The notes beneath the pieces are model-generated. The model did no database searches and was not told the DNA's origin. It saw only the letters and a program-made list of their open reading frames with translations. This document shows, piece by piece, positions 33,686-42,135 of a stretch of DNA of 64,000 nt. Where the stretch lies: contig NZ_JABUXW010000008.1 in the NCBI RefSeq assembly GCF_014897585.1, positions 109,237 through 173,236 on the forward strand, given 5' to 3'. This DNA comes from Brachybacterium tyrofermentans (lineage in GTDB: Bacteria > Actinomycetota > Actinomycetes > Actinomycetales > Dermabacteraceae). The stretch's first letter is position 1, and every line of letters starts with the position of its first letter. The position numbers were made by a program, and so were the translations under genes.

Positions 33686-36484
33686 TCAGGCGGCCGCGGG
33701 CACCGTGCCCGTCGCCATCCGCTCGGGAGAGAGATCCGCGCGGCGGGCCGAACGGGAGGCCACCAGGGTCACCACCAGCGAGATCGCCCCCCAGGCGAGG
33801 ATCGCCAGCAGCGTGCTCGAGGTCGACACGAGCGAGCCGCCGAGAGCCGCGTGCACGAGCCCCTGGGTGACGATCGGCAGCGGCAGCAGGGCGCTGACGG
33901 ACTGCAGCAGCGGGGGAGCGGTCGCGAGCGGCAGGATGCCCACCAGGGTCACCACCTGCAGCACCATCAGCACGATGGAGATGATGCGGCCGATGCGTTC
34001 GCCCAGCACGGTGATCAGCGCCTGGTGCAGGGCGGCGAACATCGCGGCGCCGGCGAGGGCGACCACGCCCACCGTCAGCGGGGACACCGGGGAGATGCCC
34101 ACGGCGGTGAGCACGGCGAGCACCGCGATGGTCTGCACCACCGCGATGAGCAGTGCGGGGGCCAGGGAGCGCAGCACGACCTGGCCCATCGGCACGGCCC
34201 GGTCCAGCAGGCGCCGGGACAGGGCCGGCAGCAGCAGGAAGCTCGCGAAGGCGCCCAGCCACAGCGCGAGCGCCGCGACGAACGGGAAGGTGGCGGTGGA
34301 GGCGCCGTTGGCCTCGTTCTGCCGCGTCGCCTCGGTCTCCACCGGGTTCGAGGCCATCTCGGCCATGCGGGTCCGCTCGGACTCGGTGTAGGTGGGGACC
34401 CCGTCGGCACCGTCGCGCAGGCCGGTCGCGAGGTCATCGGTGCCGTCGGACAGCTCGGTGGTGCCGGAGGCGAGCTCCTCGCTGCCGTCGGCGAGGTCGC
34501 CGGTCCCGGTGGCGAGCTCGTCGCTGCCGTCGGCGAGCTGATCCGCCCCGGAGCCGAGCTCGGTGGCGCCGGCGGCGAGCTGGTCGTTGCCGTCGGCGAG
34601 ATCGCCCGCGCCGTCGGCCGAGGTGCGGGTGCCGGCGGCCAGGTCGTCGAGCCCGGTGGCGAGGTCCCCGGCGCCGTCGGCGCTGGCCCGGGCGCCGGTG
34701 GCGAGGTCGTCGGCCCCGTCGGCGAGCTGGTCGACGCCGTCGGCGTACTGCTGGAGGCCGTCGCGCAGACCGGTCACCCCGGTCACCAGAGAGCCGGCGC
34801 CGTCCGCGCTGGCGCGGGCACCGGTGGCGAGCTGATCGGCGCCGGCCACGAGGCCGGGATTCTCGGAGCTGCCGTCGCCCGTGAACGCCGTCTCCACGCC
34901 CTCGGCGTAGGTGACCACGCCCTGCGTGCCCTGGACCAGGCCCGGCTGCTCCGGCGTGCCCTGGAGGCCGTCGGCGATCTGCTGGACCCCCTCGGCGGCG
35001 GCGCCTGCGCCGTCCCCGACGCCCTGGGCGGTGGGGACCAGGCCCGGGTTCTGGGCGGTGCCGTCGCCGGTGAGCGTGGTGTCCACGCCGTCGACGTAGC
35101 CCTGCATCCCGGCGACCTGCTGCTTCAGGGCGAGCGCGGTGGGATCCTCGGGATCCTCCGCGAGCAGGGAATCGGCGGTGGCGTCCATCTGGGCGGCGAG
35201 CTCGCGCATGCCGGGGTTCTCGGCGCTGCCGTCCCCCTCGAGGATGCCCTGCAGGCCGTCCGCGTACTGCACGACGCCGTCGGCGCCCTGGACGAGGCCG
35301 GGCTGCTCCGCGGTGCCGTCGAGGCCGTCCGCGGCCTGCTGAGCGCCGTCGCCGAGCTCCACCGCGCCGTCGGCCACGCTCTGCGCGGTCGGGACCAGGC
35401 CGGGGCTCTGCTCGGTGCCGTCGCCGGAGACGGCGGCTCCGGCCTGGGAGACGCCGTCGGCGAAGTCCTCGACGCCGGTGGCGAGCTGGTCGGAGCCGGC
35501 GACCAGGCCGGGGTTCTCGGCCGTGCCGTCGCCCTCGACGCCCGCGGCCAGCTGCTCCGCGCCGTCGAGGAGCCCGGGCTCGGCCTCGGTGCCGGTCATG
35601 CCGGTCTGCAGGCCGTCCACGCCGGTGGAGAGGTCCTCGGCGCCGGTGGCGAGCTGGTCGAGACCGGTCGCGAGGTCGCCGCCGCCCGTCGCCGCGTCAT
35701 CGGTGCCGGTGGCGAGCTGGTCGAGGCCGTCGGCGAGCTGTCGGGAGCCGTCGGCCGACTGCCGGGTGCCGTCGGCGAGGCTCCAGACGCCGCCGGAGAA
35801 CTCCTCGGCGCCGTCGGCGGCCAGGGTGGCGCCGTCGGCCAGCTCCCGGGTGCCGTCGGCGAGGCCCTGGGTGCCATCCTCGAGCTCCGTGGTGCCCTCG
35901 GCGAGCTGGTCGGCGCCGTCAGCGGCGTCGGAGAAGCCGTCGTGGAGGTCGTTGAAGCCCACGTAGAGTCCGTCGAGGTACTGCTTCGCCATCTGCCCGC
36001 CGGTGGTCGCGGCCGAGGCGTCGGCGACCGCGGTGCCGACCAGCGCGTTGATCTGTCCGCTCGCGTCGTTGGTGGTGACCTGGAGGATCGCCGGGGTGGC
36101 CTCCGTGGTCCCGATGGTGGTGAGCTCGGCGGAGAAGTCCTCCGGGATCACGACCACGGCGGAGTAGGAGCCGTCCGCGAGCCCCTGCTCCGCGTCATCG
36201 GCGGAGGTCAGCTGCCAGTCGAAGCCGGTAGTCTCCGGGGCGTCGGTGCCCTCGACGGTGCCGGGCTGGGTGAGGGAGCCGGCCAGCAGGCGGCCGAGCG
36301 GCACCGTCTGGGTCTCCCCGTCGGCGTCGGTGATCTCCGCGCCCTCGTCGAGGTTCACCACGGCGGCCGGCACGGTGTCGAGCCGGTCCACACGATCGCT
36401 GAGCGCCCACAGTCCGGCGCCGACCACCAGCAGGGGCAGGAGGAGCACCACGAGCAGGGTGCGGGGGTGGGTCAGGCGGGTCAT
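33686..36484 (-). CDS. YhgE/Pip-type membrane protein with long internal repeats
   Basis: 932 residues. One N-terminal membrane helix (residues 10-29) is followed by an extracytoplasmic region with DTVPAAVVNLDEG and YSAVVVIPEDFSAEL, the YhgE N-terminal signature. Then comes a ~500-residue repeat (about 190-700) of LADGTxxLADG-type units interrupted about eight times by GDGTxxNPGLV-like linkers. About five C-terminal membrane helices (about 740-915) resemble ABC-2 permeases. Pip/YhgE proteins act in phage infection of lactococci and in cell-surface processes; the substrate is unknown. Its start overlaps the MMPL stop (ATGA), so it is translated together with that transporter. Confidence 0.85.
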   Translation of the reverse strand: MTRLTHPRTLLVVLLLPLLVVGAGLWALSDRVDRLDTVPAAVVNLDEGAEITDADGETQTVPLGRLLAGSLTQPGTVEGTDAPETTGFDWQLTSADDAEQGLADGSYSAVVVIPEDFSAELTTIGTTEATPAILQVTTNDASGQINALVGTAVADASAATTGGQMAKQYLDGLYVGFNDLHDGFSDAADGADQLAEGTTELEDGTQGLADGTRELADGATLAADGAEEFSGGVWSLADGTRQSADGSRQLADGLDQLATGTDDAATGGGDLATGLDQLATGAEDLSTGVDGLQTGMTGTEAEPGLLDGAEQLAAGVEGDGTAENPGLVAGSDQLATGVEDFADGVSQAGAAVSGDGTEQSPGLVPTAQSVADGAVELGDGAQQAADGLDGTAEQPGLVQGADGVVQYADGLQGILEGDGSAENPGMRELAAQMDATADSLLAEDPEDPTALALKQQVAGMQGYVDGVDTTLTGDGTAQNPGLVPTAQGVGDGAGAAAEGVQQIADGLQGTPEQPGLVQGTQGVVTYAEGVETAFTGDGSSENPGLVAGADQLATGARASADGAGSLVTGVTGLRDGLQQYADGVDQLADGADDLATGARASADGAGDLATGLDDLAAGTRTSADGAGDLADGNDQLAAGATELGSGADQLADGSDELATGTGDLADGSEELASGTTELSDGTDDLATGLRDGADGVPTYTESERTRMAEMASNPVETEATRQNEANGASTATFPFVAALALWLGAFASFLLLPALSRRLLDRAVPMGQVVLRSLAPALLIAVVQTIAVLAVLTAVGISPVSPLTVGVVALAGAAMFAALHQALITVLGERIGRIISIVLMVLQVVTLVGILPLATAPPLLQSVSALLPLPIVTQGLVHAALGGSLVSTSSTLLAILAWGAISLVVTLVASRSARRADLSPERMATGTVPAAA
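34400..35915 (-). repeat. Coding tandem-repeat region of the YhgE protein
   Basis: This ~1.5-kb stretch encodes dozens of degenerate GA-x-x-LA-x-G units, with a higher-order unit of roughly 45-50 residues marked by (G)DGTxxxPGLV at eight places. The pattern of hydrophobic residues suggests an elongated helical or coiled stalk outside the membrane. Confidence 0.75.
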
Positions 36485-39255
36485 GCGAGGGCTCCTTCGG
36501 GAACGGAGGCGGTGGAGCGCTGGACAGCGAGGGCCGAGAGACGGCGGGGGTCGCGCAGGGAGTCCCGGAGCAGGCGCTCGGCGTCGGAGACGTCGGGCCG
36601 ACGGGAGCCCACGACGAGCGTGGCCCCGCTCTCGAGCAGGGCGTCGAGCCGCTCGACGAGGGTGTCGTCGATGCTGGTGGCGCTGTGGGCGAGATCCTCG
36701 AGGCGTTCGACGACGATCACGGCGGTGGACAGACGGCGGCCGGGGATCTCCCGCAGCCGGGCGGCGACGTCGGCCCCGGCGGGGATCCAGTGGGCGCGGC
36801 CCTGGATGGCCCCGAGGTCATCCGGGGCGAGCCGGTCGTGCACGGCCAGCAGGCCGGAGTCGGGCTCGAGCCGACCCGCGGCGAGGGCGAGGAAGGCGCC
36901 CCGGGCGGCGTCGTCGGCGCAGCGCACCACGAGCAGGGAGCCCGGGGGGATGGACCCCGTGAGCGGGCCGATCGTGCCCTTCTCGCCGACCACGGGAGCG
37001 ACGGTGTCCTCGAGGCGCAGCGCGTGGGCTCCGTGCTCCTGGGTCCAGTGCCGGTGCTCGAGAACGGCGTGCAGGCCCTCGCCCTCGACATCGACCTTGG
37101 GCAGGGCGCGGTCCAGCCAGCCGGGGAGCCACCAGGCATGTGAACCCAGCAGCGCGAGGACCGCCGGGACCAGGGTCATGCGCACCACGAAGGCGTCCAC
37201 CAGCACGCCGACGGCCAGGCCCACGGCGATCGGCTGCAGCATGAACCAGCCGGAGGTCACGAAGCCGGCGAAGACGGAGACCATGATCAGCGCGGCGGCG
37301 ACCACCACGGGGGCGCTCGCGGTGAAGCCCTTCTCGATGGACGCGCGCGCGTCCCCGGTGCGGGTGAACTCCTCGCGCATCCGGGAGACGAGGAAGACCT
37401 CGTAGTCCATCGCGAGGCCGAAGAGCACACCCATGACCATGATCGGCATGAAGGCGACGACGGGGCCGTTGACGCTCACGGACAGCGGCGCGTTGAACCA
37501 CCCGTACTCGAACACCATCGCGGTGACGCCGAAGGCGGCCGCCACCGAGAGCAGGTAGCCCAGCGAGGCCTTGATCGGCACCCACACGGAGCGGAACACC
37601 ATCGCGAGCAGGATCAGGGAGAGGCCGACGACGAAGATGCCGAAGGGAAGAAGGGCCGTCGAGAGCTTGTCGGTCACGTCGATGCCCACCGCGGTGGCGC
37701 CGGTGACGGTGACGTCGGAGATCGAGTACTCCTCCTCCCATCCGGCGGCGCTGTCCCGCAGCTCGTGCACGAGGTCCTTGGTGGACTGGTCGGTGGGTCC
37801 GCCCTCGGGGATGACGACCACGACGGCCAGGTCGGCGCCCCGGTTCGGGGTCGCCATCTGGATCTCCTTGACGTGGTCCAGGCTTTCCACGTCGGCCTTC
37901 AGATCCTCGACCACGCCGAGCGGGTCGGTGGTGTTGATGATGTCGGCGGTCAGCAGCAGGGGACCGTTGTATCCGGGGCCGAACTCCTCGGCGACGAGGT
38001 CGTAGGTGTCGCGCGCGGGGGTGCCCGGCTGCTCGGTGCCGAGGTCCGGCAGGGCGAGCTCGAGGTCCTTGATCGGGATCGCGAGGGCGCCGACGCCGAG
38101 CACGACGAGCAGGATCGTGAGCGCGGGGACCTTCGTGACCACCCGCACCCAGAGGGTACCGAAGGAGCGCCGACGGGGCTGCTCGGGGTCCGGCTCGGGC
38201 AGCACGCCGTCGTTCTGGGCCATCAGGGCGCGGACCTTCCGGGGGCGCAGCCGCTCGCCGAGCACGCCCATGATGGCGGGCAGCATCGTCAGCGCCACGA
38301 CCACGGAGAGGGCGACCGTCGCGGCGGCCGCGACGCCCATGATGGTGAGGAACGGGATGCCGGTGACGAACAGGCCCACCAGGGCCACGATCACCGTGAG
38401 GCCGGCGAAGATGACGGCGCTGCCGGAGGTGGCCAGGGCCCGACCGATGGACTCCCGGACGTCCTCCCCGGCGCTCAGCTGGTCGCGGTGGCGGGACAGG
38501 ATGAACAGGGCGTAGTCGATGCCGACGGCGAGGCCGAGCATCGCGCCCAGAGCAGTGGTGACCGACGGGATCTCGACCCCGGCGGCGAGCGCCATCACGG
38601 CGAGCATGGAGATGCCGACGCCGACGAGCGCGGTGACGATCGGGATGACGGCGGGGACGAAGGAGCGGAAGACGATCGCGAGGATCAGCAGGGCGATGAC
38701 GATGCCGACGACCTCGCCGGCGCCGAAGGGCACCTCGGAGCTCTGCAGCACCTGGCCGCCGATGTCTGCGCTCAGGTCAGCGCCGTCGGCAGAGTCGGCG
38801 GCGTCGACGAGCCCCTCGATCTCCTCGAGGGAGCCCTCGGGGAAGGTGCCGACCTGACCGTCCATCTGGAACTGGGCGATGATCGCCGAGTCGTCGTCGC
38901 TGCGGGTGCCGGGGGAGACGTCGTCGAAGGGGGAGGGGGCCGCGGCCACTCCGTCCACGTCGGCGATCTGCGCCATGAGGTCCTCGATCTCGTCGCGGTG
39001 CTCGCCGATCTCGGCACCGTCCTCGGATCCCAGGACGACCTGGCCGGAGGCACCGCCCATCTCGGGGAAGCGGTTGGCGAGGTTGTCGATGCCACGCTGC
39101 CCCTCGGTGCCGGGGATCTCGATGTCCGACGAGAACGTGCCGCCGAGCCCCACGGCGAGGGCGCCGAGGGCGATCAGCAGGATCATCCAGAGAGCGATGA
39201 TCTTCCAGCGCAGGGAGGCCATGAGCAGACCGAGTCGGTACAGGGACGAGGACAC
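36481..39255 (-). CDS. MMPL/RND-family transporter with degenerate ABC-ATPase-like C-terminal domain
   Basis: 924 residues. The first ~710 residues are an MMPL transporter: a helix, an extracytoplasmic loop, a helix bundle with AVGIDYALFILSRHRD, then a second loop and bundle with LFGLAMDYEVFLVSRMREE. From about residue 740 there is an extra ~185-residue domain with the layout of an ABC nucleotide-binding domain (ALRLEDTVAP, IGPLTGSIPPGSLLVV, LAAGRLEPDSGLLAV, TAVIVVERLEDL). The Walker A loop is RCADDAARG, with no Gly-Lys-Ser/Thr. It is coupled to the YhgE gene by ATGA and divergent from tetR, which probably represses both. Export of a lipid or envelope component is inferred. Confidence 0.85.
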   Translation of the reverse strand: MSSSLYRLGLLMASLRWKIIALWMILLIALGALAVGLGGTFSSDIEIPGTEGQRGIDNLANRFPEMGGASGQVVLGSEDGAEIGEHRDEIEDLMAQIADVDGVAAAPSPFDDVSPGTRSDDDSAIIAQFQMDGQVGTFPEGSLEEIEGLVDAADSADGADLSADIGGQVLQSSEVPFGAGEVVGIVIALLILAIVFRSFVPAVIPIVTALVGVGISMLAVMALAAGVEIPSVTTALGAMLGLAVGIDYALFILSRHRDQLSAGEDVRESIGRALATSGSAVIFAGLTVIVALVGLFVTGIPFLTIMGVAAAATVALSVVVALTMLPAIMGVLGERLRPRKVRALMAQNDGVLPEPDPEQPRRRSFGTLWVRVVTKVPALTILLVVLGVGALAIPIKDLELALPDLGTEQPGTPARDTYDLVAEEFGPGYNGPLLLTADIINTTDPLGVVEDLKADVESLDHVKEIQMATPNRGADLAVVVVIPEGGPTDQSTKDLVHELRDSAAGWEEEYSISDVTVTGATAVGIDVTDKLSTALLPFGIFVVGLSLILLAMVFRSVWVPIKASLGYLLSVAAAFGVTAMVFEYGWFNAPLSVSVNGPVVAFMPIMVMGVLFGLAMDYEVFLVSRMREEFTRTGDARASIEKGFTASAPVVVAAALIMVSVFAGFVTSGWFMLQPIAVGLAVGVLVDAFVVRMTLVPAVLALLGSHAWWLPGWLDRALPKVDVEGEGLHAVLEHRHWTQEHGAHALRLEDTVAPVVGEKGTIGPLTGSIPPGSLLVVRCADDAARGAFLALAAGRLEPDSGLLAVHDRLAPDDLGAIQGRAHWIPAGADVAARLREIPGRRLSTAVIVVERLEDLAHSATSIDDTLVERLDALLESGATLVVGSRRPDVSDAERLLRDSLRDPRRLSALAVQRSTASVPEGALA

Positions 39256-39350
39256 GCGACCTCCAGGGCGGGCACAGCGGATGAGCGGCGAATGGTCGGG
39301 TCACGGACCATGAGAGACGATGCACTCGCGTATCCACGACGATCCCGTAT

Positions 39351-39370
39351 TCGATACAACAGTGTATCGA
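39351..39370. promoter_or_regulatory. Perfect 20-bp palindrome, probable TetR operator
   Basis: TCGATACA-ACAG-TGTATCGA is a perfect inverted repeat with 8-bp arms in the divergent tetR/MMPL intergenic region. A possible tetR -10 (CATACT, 39374-39379) lies next to it. It is the best operator candidate for the adjacent TetR protein. Confidence 0.65.
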
Positions 39371-39472
39371 TGGCATACTGTGGAGTCACGCGAGGGCAAG
39401 ACACGATGACGGGGAACCGTGAGATCTTGACCACCCCACCGCCCTGACCGACGCCTGAGCCACCGAGGAACC

Positions 39473-40144
39473 ATGACCGATCTGTTCGAGCCGCTGCCCG
39501 AGTCCGCGAGCACCCGGCGCAAGGAGAACACCCGTACCAAGCTGGTCCGGGCCTCGCTCGACGTCTTCGTCGAGAAGGGGATCGACGGCGTGACCGTCGA
39601 CGACCTGGTGCGGGCGGCCGGGTTCACCCGGGGAGCCTTCTACTCGAACTTCTCCACCAAGGAGGAGGTCTTCTCGGCGCTGTTCGCCTCCGTCACCGAG
39701 GAGATGCTCGAGATCGCGAACACCTCCGTGGCCTCCGCGCTCGCGGCGGCCCACGCCGAGGGGAGCACGCCGGGAAGCCTCTCCGAGATCGACGACGCGA
39801 CGATCATGGTCGCGGTGTTCGAGGGCATCCGACCGTTCGGCCGCCAGTGGTACCTCCTCTACTCCGACGCTATCGCGCGCTCCCTGCGCGACGAGGCGAT
39901 GCGGGCCGAGCTGGCCGTGCAGCGGGAGCGCCTGCGCGACCAGATCGGCAAGCTCCTCAGCACCCGTATGGAGGAGAACGGCGACCGCCCCCTCCTGCCG
40001 CCCGAGGATCTCGCCCAGCTGCTCGTGGGAGTCTTCGTCGACCTCATGGTGCGCGAGCAGATGGACGGTCGCGACATCACCGAGCTCGCCGCGACGACGA
40101 TCCTGGGCACGCTGCGCGCCTTCGTGGAGCCGCGCGCGCACTGA
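39473..40144 (+). CDS. TetR/AcrR-family transcriptional regulator
   Basis: 223 residues. The N-terminal helix-turn-helix is clear: DGVTVDDLVRAAGFTRGAFYSNFSTKEEVF. The C-terminal ligand-binding part is divergent and predicts no ligand. The ATG at 39473 follows GAGGAACC. Divergent placement from the MMPL/YhgE operon, with a palindrome between, indicates local repression of that operon and itself. Confidence 0.88.
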   Translation: MTDLFEPLPESASTRRKENTRTKLVRASLDVFVEKGIDGVTVDDLVRAAGFTRGAFYSNFSTKEEVFSALFASVTEEMLEIANTSVASALAAAHAEGSTPGSLSEIDDATIMVAVFEGIRPFGRQWYLLYSDAIARSLRDEAMRAELAVQRERLRDQIGKLLSTRMEENGDRPLLPPEDLAQLLVGVFVDLMVREQMDGRDITELAATTILGTLRAFVEPRAH

Positions 40145-40323
40145 TCGCGCGAGACACGCACGGGACCTGCGCCGCCGACGCGACCCTTCCGTCGGGCTTG
40201 TCCGTTTTGCCGCGACACGCCGCATTGGATAGGTGTCGACCCACGGAGAAAGGCGTCTCTGCGTACGGTGTGCGTGGTGTGGCGTCCGTCGCACTGTGCT
40301 TCCCTCTTCCCCAGGAGACACGT

Positions 40324-41136
40324 ATGCGTCCCTACCGTGCACGCCATCTCGCCCCTCCTCCCGCCCCCGACTCGACTCCCGACACCTCATCCGGTGCGTC
40401 GCGCCGTTCCGTCCTGCGCGGGGGTGTCCTCGGTGCCGCGGCACTGAGCACCGGCGCCGCCGCCGTCGCGACCCCGGCGGCGAACGCCGCCGGCCTCTAC
40501 GGACAGGACGTCTCCGGCTGGCAGGGAGAGATCGACTGGTCCGCCCAGGCGGACCTCGGCTCTCGCTTCGCCTATGTGAAGGCCACCGAGGGTCGGTCCT
40601 ACCGCAGCCCCGCCTTCAACCAGCAGTACCGCGGCGCCGGCAATGCCGGCCTGGTCCGCGGCGGCTACCACTTCGCCCGCCCCGACTCCGGCGGCCCCGA
40701 GGAGCAGGTCGACTTCTTCCTCAACAACGGCGGGGGATGGTCCGACGACGGCATCACGCTGCCGGGCATGGTCGACTTCGAGGCCTACTCCGGACTGCCT
40801 CGCGACTACGGGCTGAGCCAGCAGGAGATGCGGAACTGGATCATGGCGTTCTCCACTCGCTACCGGGACAGCGTCGGGCGTCGGCCCGTCCTCTACACGA
40901 ACCTCCACTGGTGGAACGACGTGGTGGGGGACTGGACCCCGGTCAACTCCCCGCTGTTCCTCGCGTCCTACAGCAGCAGCGCGCCGACCACCCTGCCGGG
41001 CCGCTGGTGGGCCTACGAGATGTGGCAGTACTCGGATTCGGGTCCCTTCGCCGGTGACTCGAACCTCTGGCACGGCTCCGAGTCCCAGTTCGAGAGCTTC
41101 GTCTCCGACGGGGACTACCACGCGATCGGCATCTGA
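40324..41136 (+). CDS. Secreted GH25 lysozyme (N-acetylmuramidase)
   Basis: 270 residues. The N-terminus has a twin-arginine signal (SRRSVLRGGVLGAAAL) ending near NAA-G (about residue 57). The GH25 fold follows: YGQDVSGWQGEIDW, FAYVKATEG, GYHFARP and the active-site strand MVDFEAY with the Asp-Glu pair. GH25 enzymes cleave the MurNAc-GlcNAc bond of peptidoglycan. No binding repeats are present, so it is a single-domain enzyme. AGGAGA precedes the ATG at 40324. A strong hairpin follows the gene. Confidence 0.9.
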   Translation: MRPYRARHLAPPPAPDSTPDTSSGASRRSVLRGGVLGAAALSTGAAAVATPAANAAGLYGQDVSGWQGEIDWSAQADLGSRFAYVKATEGRSYRSPAFNQQYRGAGNAGLVRGGYHFARPDSGGPEEQVDFFLNNGGGWSDDGITLPGMVDFEAYSGLPRDYGLSQQEMRNWIMAFSTRYRDSVGRRPVLYTNLHWWNDVVGDWTPVNSPLFLASYSSSAPTTLPGRWWAYEMWQYSDSGPFAGDSNLWHGSESQFESFVSDGDYHAIGI

Positions 41137-41163
41137 GCAGACCGCGCACCGCCTGATCCGCAC

Positions 41164-41202
41164 AGGGCCGGGTCCTCGTCACGTCGACGAGGGCCCGGCC
41201 CT
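41164..41202 (+). terminator. Terminator of the GH25 lysozyme gene
   Basis: 17-bp arms (41164-41180 and 41186-41202) pair with a single G-U wobble around a five-base loop. It lies between the lysozyme stop and the leaderless promoter of the next gene. Confidence 0.8.
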
Positions 41203-41223
41203 CTGCACGGCCTGCATTCTGTG

Positions 41224-41236
41224 TACCCTGCCCCGG
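41224..41236 (+). promoter_or_regulatory. Leaderless promoter of the YhhQ-like gene (-10 TACCCT)
   Basis: TACCCT (41224-41229) is followed by six bases and the GTG at 41236. The terminator of the preceding gene ends 21 bases before the hexamer, so no leader or riboswitch can be accommodated. Confidence 0.5.
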
Positions 41237-42000
41237 TGAACACACCCAGAACATCCGCCCCCCGAACCGCCTCGACCTCTGGAGGCCCGGCCGGCGCCGT
41301 CTACGCCGACCGGGGAGCCTCTCACTTCGACATCCTCCTCGCCGCCATGGTCACCGTGGTCGTGCTGTCCGGGATCGGCGCTGCGAAGGGCGTCAGCTTC
41401 GGGACGGTTCCCGGCACCGGATTCGAGATCCTCACCGACGGCGGATTCTTCCTCTTCCCCCTCGCCTATGTGCTTGGGGACATCGTCACCGAGCTGTACG
41501 GCCCGCGCGCCGCTCGCCGCGCGATCCTCACCTCCTTCGCCGTGAGCATCCTGGCCTCGATCTGCTATCAGGTGATCATCGCCCTGCCGCCGTTCCCGGA
41601 CGACTACGGCCTGGCCAAGCAGGAGGCCCTCGAGCTGGCCCTGGGGCCCGTCTGGATCGTGGTGCTCGCCGGCCTGGCCGGCTTCCTCGCCGGGCAGACC
41701 CTGAACTCCCTGGTGGTCAGCCGCATGAAGCGGCGCACGGGGGAGAGGGGGCTCATCGCCCGCCTGTTCACCTCGAGCGGCCTGGGCGAGCTGGTGGACA
41801 CGATCATCTTCTGCTCCATCGCGGCGACCGCGATCGGCATCACGACCCTCGAGCAGTGGGCCGAGTACACGATCCTCGGCTTCGTCTACAAGGTCGCGGT
41901 GCAGTACGCGATGATCCCGGTGACCTCCGCCGTGATCCGGTGGCTCAAGCGCACGGATCCGACCTATCAGGCACGGCTGGCCGACGCGGCCACCGCCTGA
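41236..42000 (+). CDS. yhhQ: Queuosine-precursor transporter (YhhQ/VUT family)
   Basis: 254 residues from GTG 41236. Six hydrophobic segments are visible. YVLGDIVTELYGPRAARRAI and GFLAGQTLNSLVVSRMKRR are the conserved family signatures. YhhQ imports preQ0/preQ1, precursors of the tRNA base queuosine. An in-frame GTG at 41221 would add five residues but lies within the promoter. The gene stands alone; no queuosine synthesis genes are nearby, consistent with salvage. Confidence 0.85.
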   Translation: MNTPRTSAPRTASTSGGPAGAVYADRGASHFDILLAAMVTVVVLSGIGAAKGVSFGTVPGTGFEILTDGGFFLFPLAYVLGDIVTELYGPRAARRAILTSFAVSILASICYQVIIALPPFPDDYGLAKQEALELALGPVWIVVLAGLAGFLAGQTLNSLVVSRMKRRTGERGLIARLFTSSGLGELVDTIIFCSIAATAIGITTLEQWAEYTILGFVYKVAVQYAMIPVTSAVIRWLKRTDPTYQARLADAATA

Positions 42001-42135
42001 TCCGGGACGTGTCCGTCCCAGTCCGGGGCCGCCCCTTCCGTGAACGCTCACGACGTCCCTAGGATGGTCCGATCGAGTCGGGCGCGATCCGCGTGATCCG
42101 CCCGGCTCGATCCATGACCGCCTGAAAGGACCCCC

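Noticed and set aside
33851..37405. Long plus-strand open frame of about 1180 codons across the YhgE/MMPL region
   Set aside because: Its repeats simply mirror the YhgE repeat on the other strand; no domain is recognisable and the minus-strand proteins are well supported.
41137..41236. PreQ1 riboswitch upstream of the queuosine-precursor transporter
   Set aside because: The space is taken by the lysozyme terminator and a promoter whose start coincides with the GTG, leaving no leader RNA.
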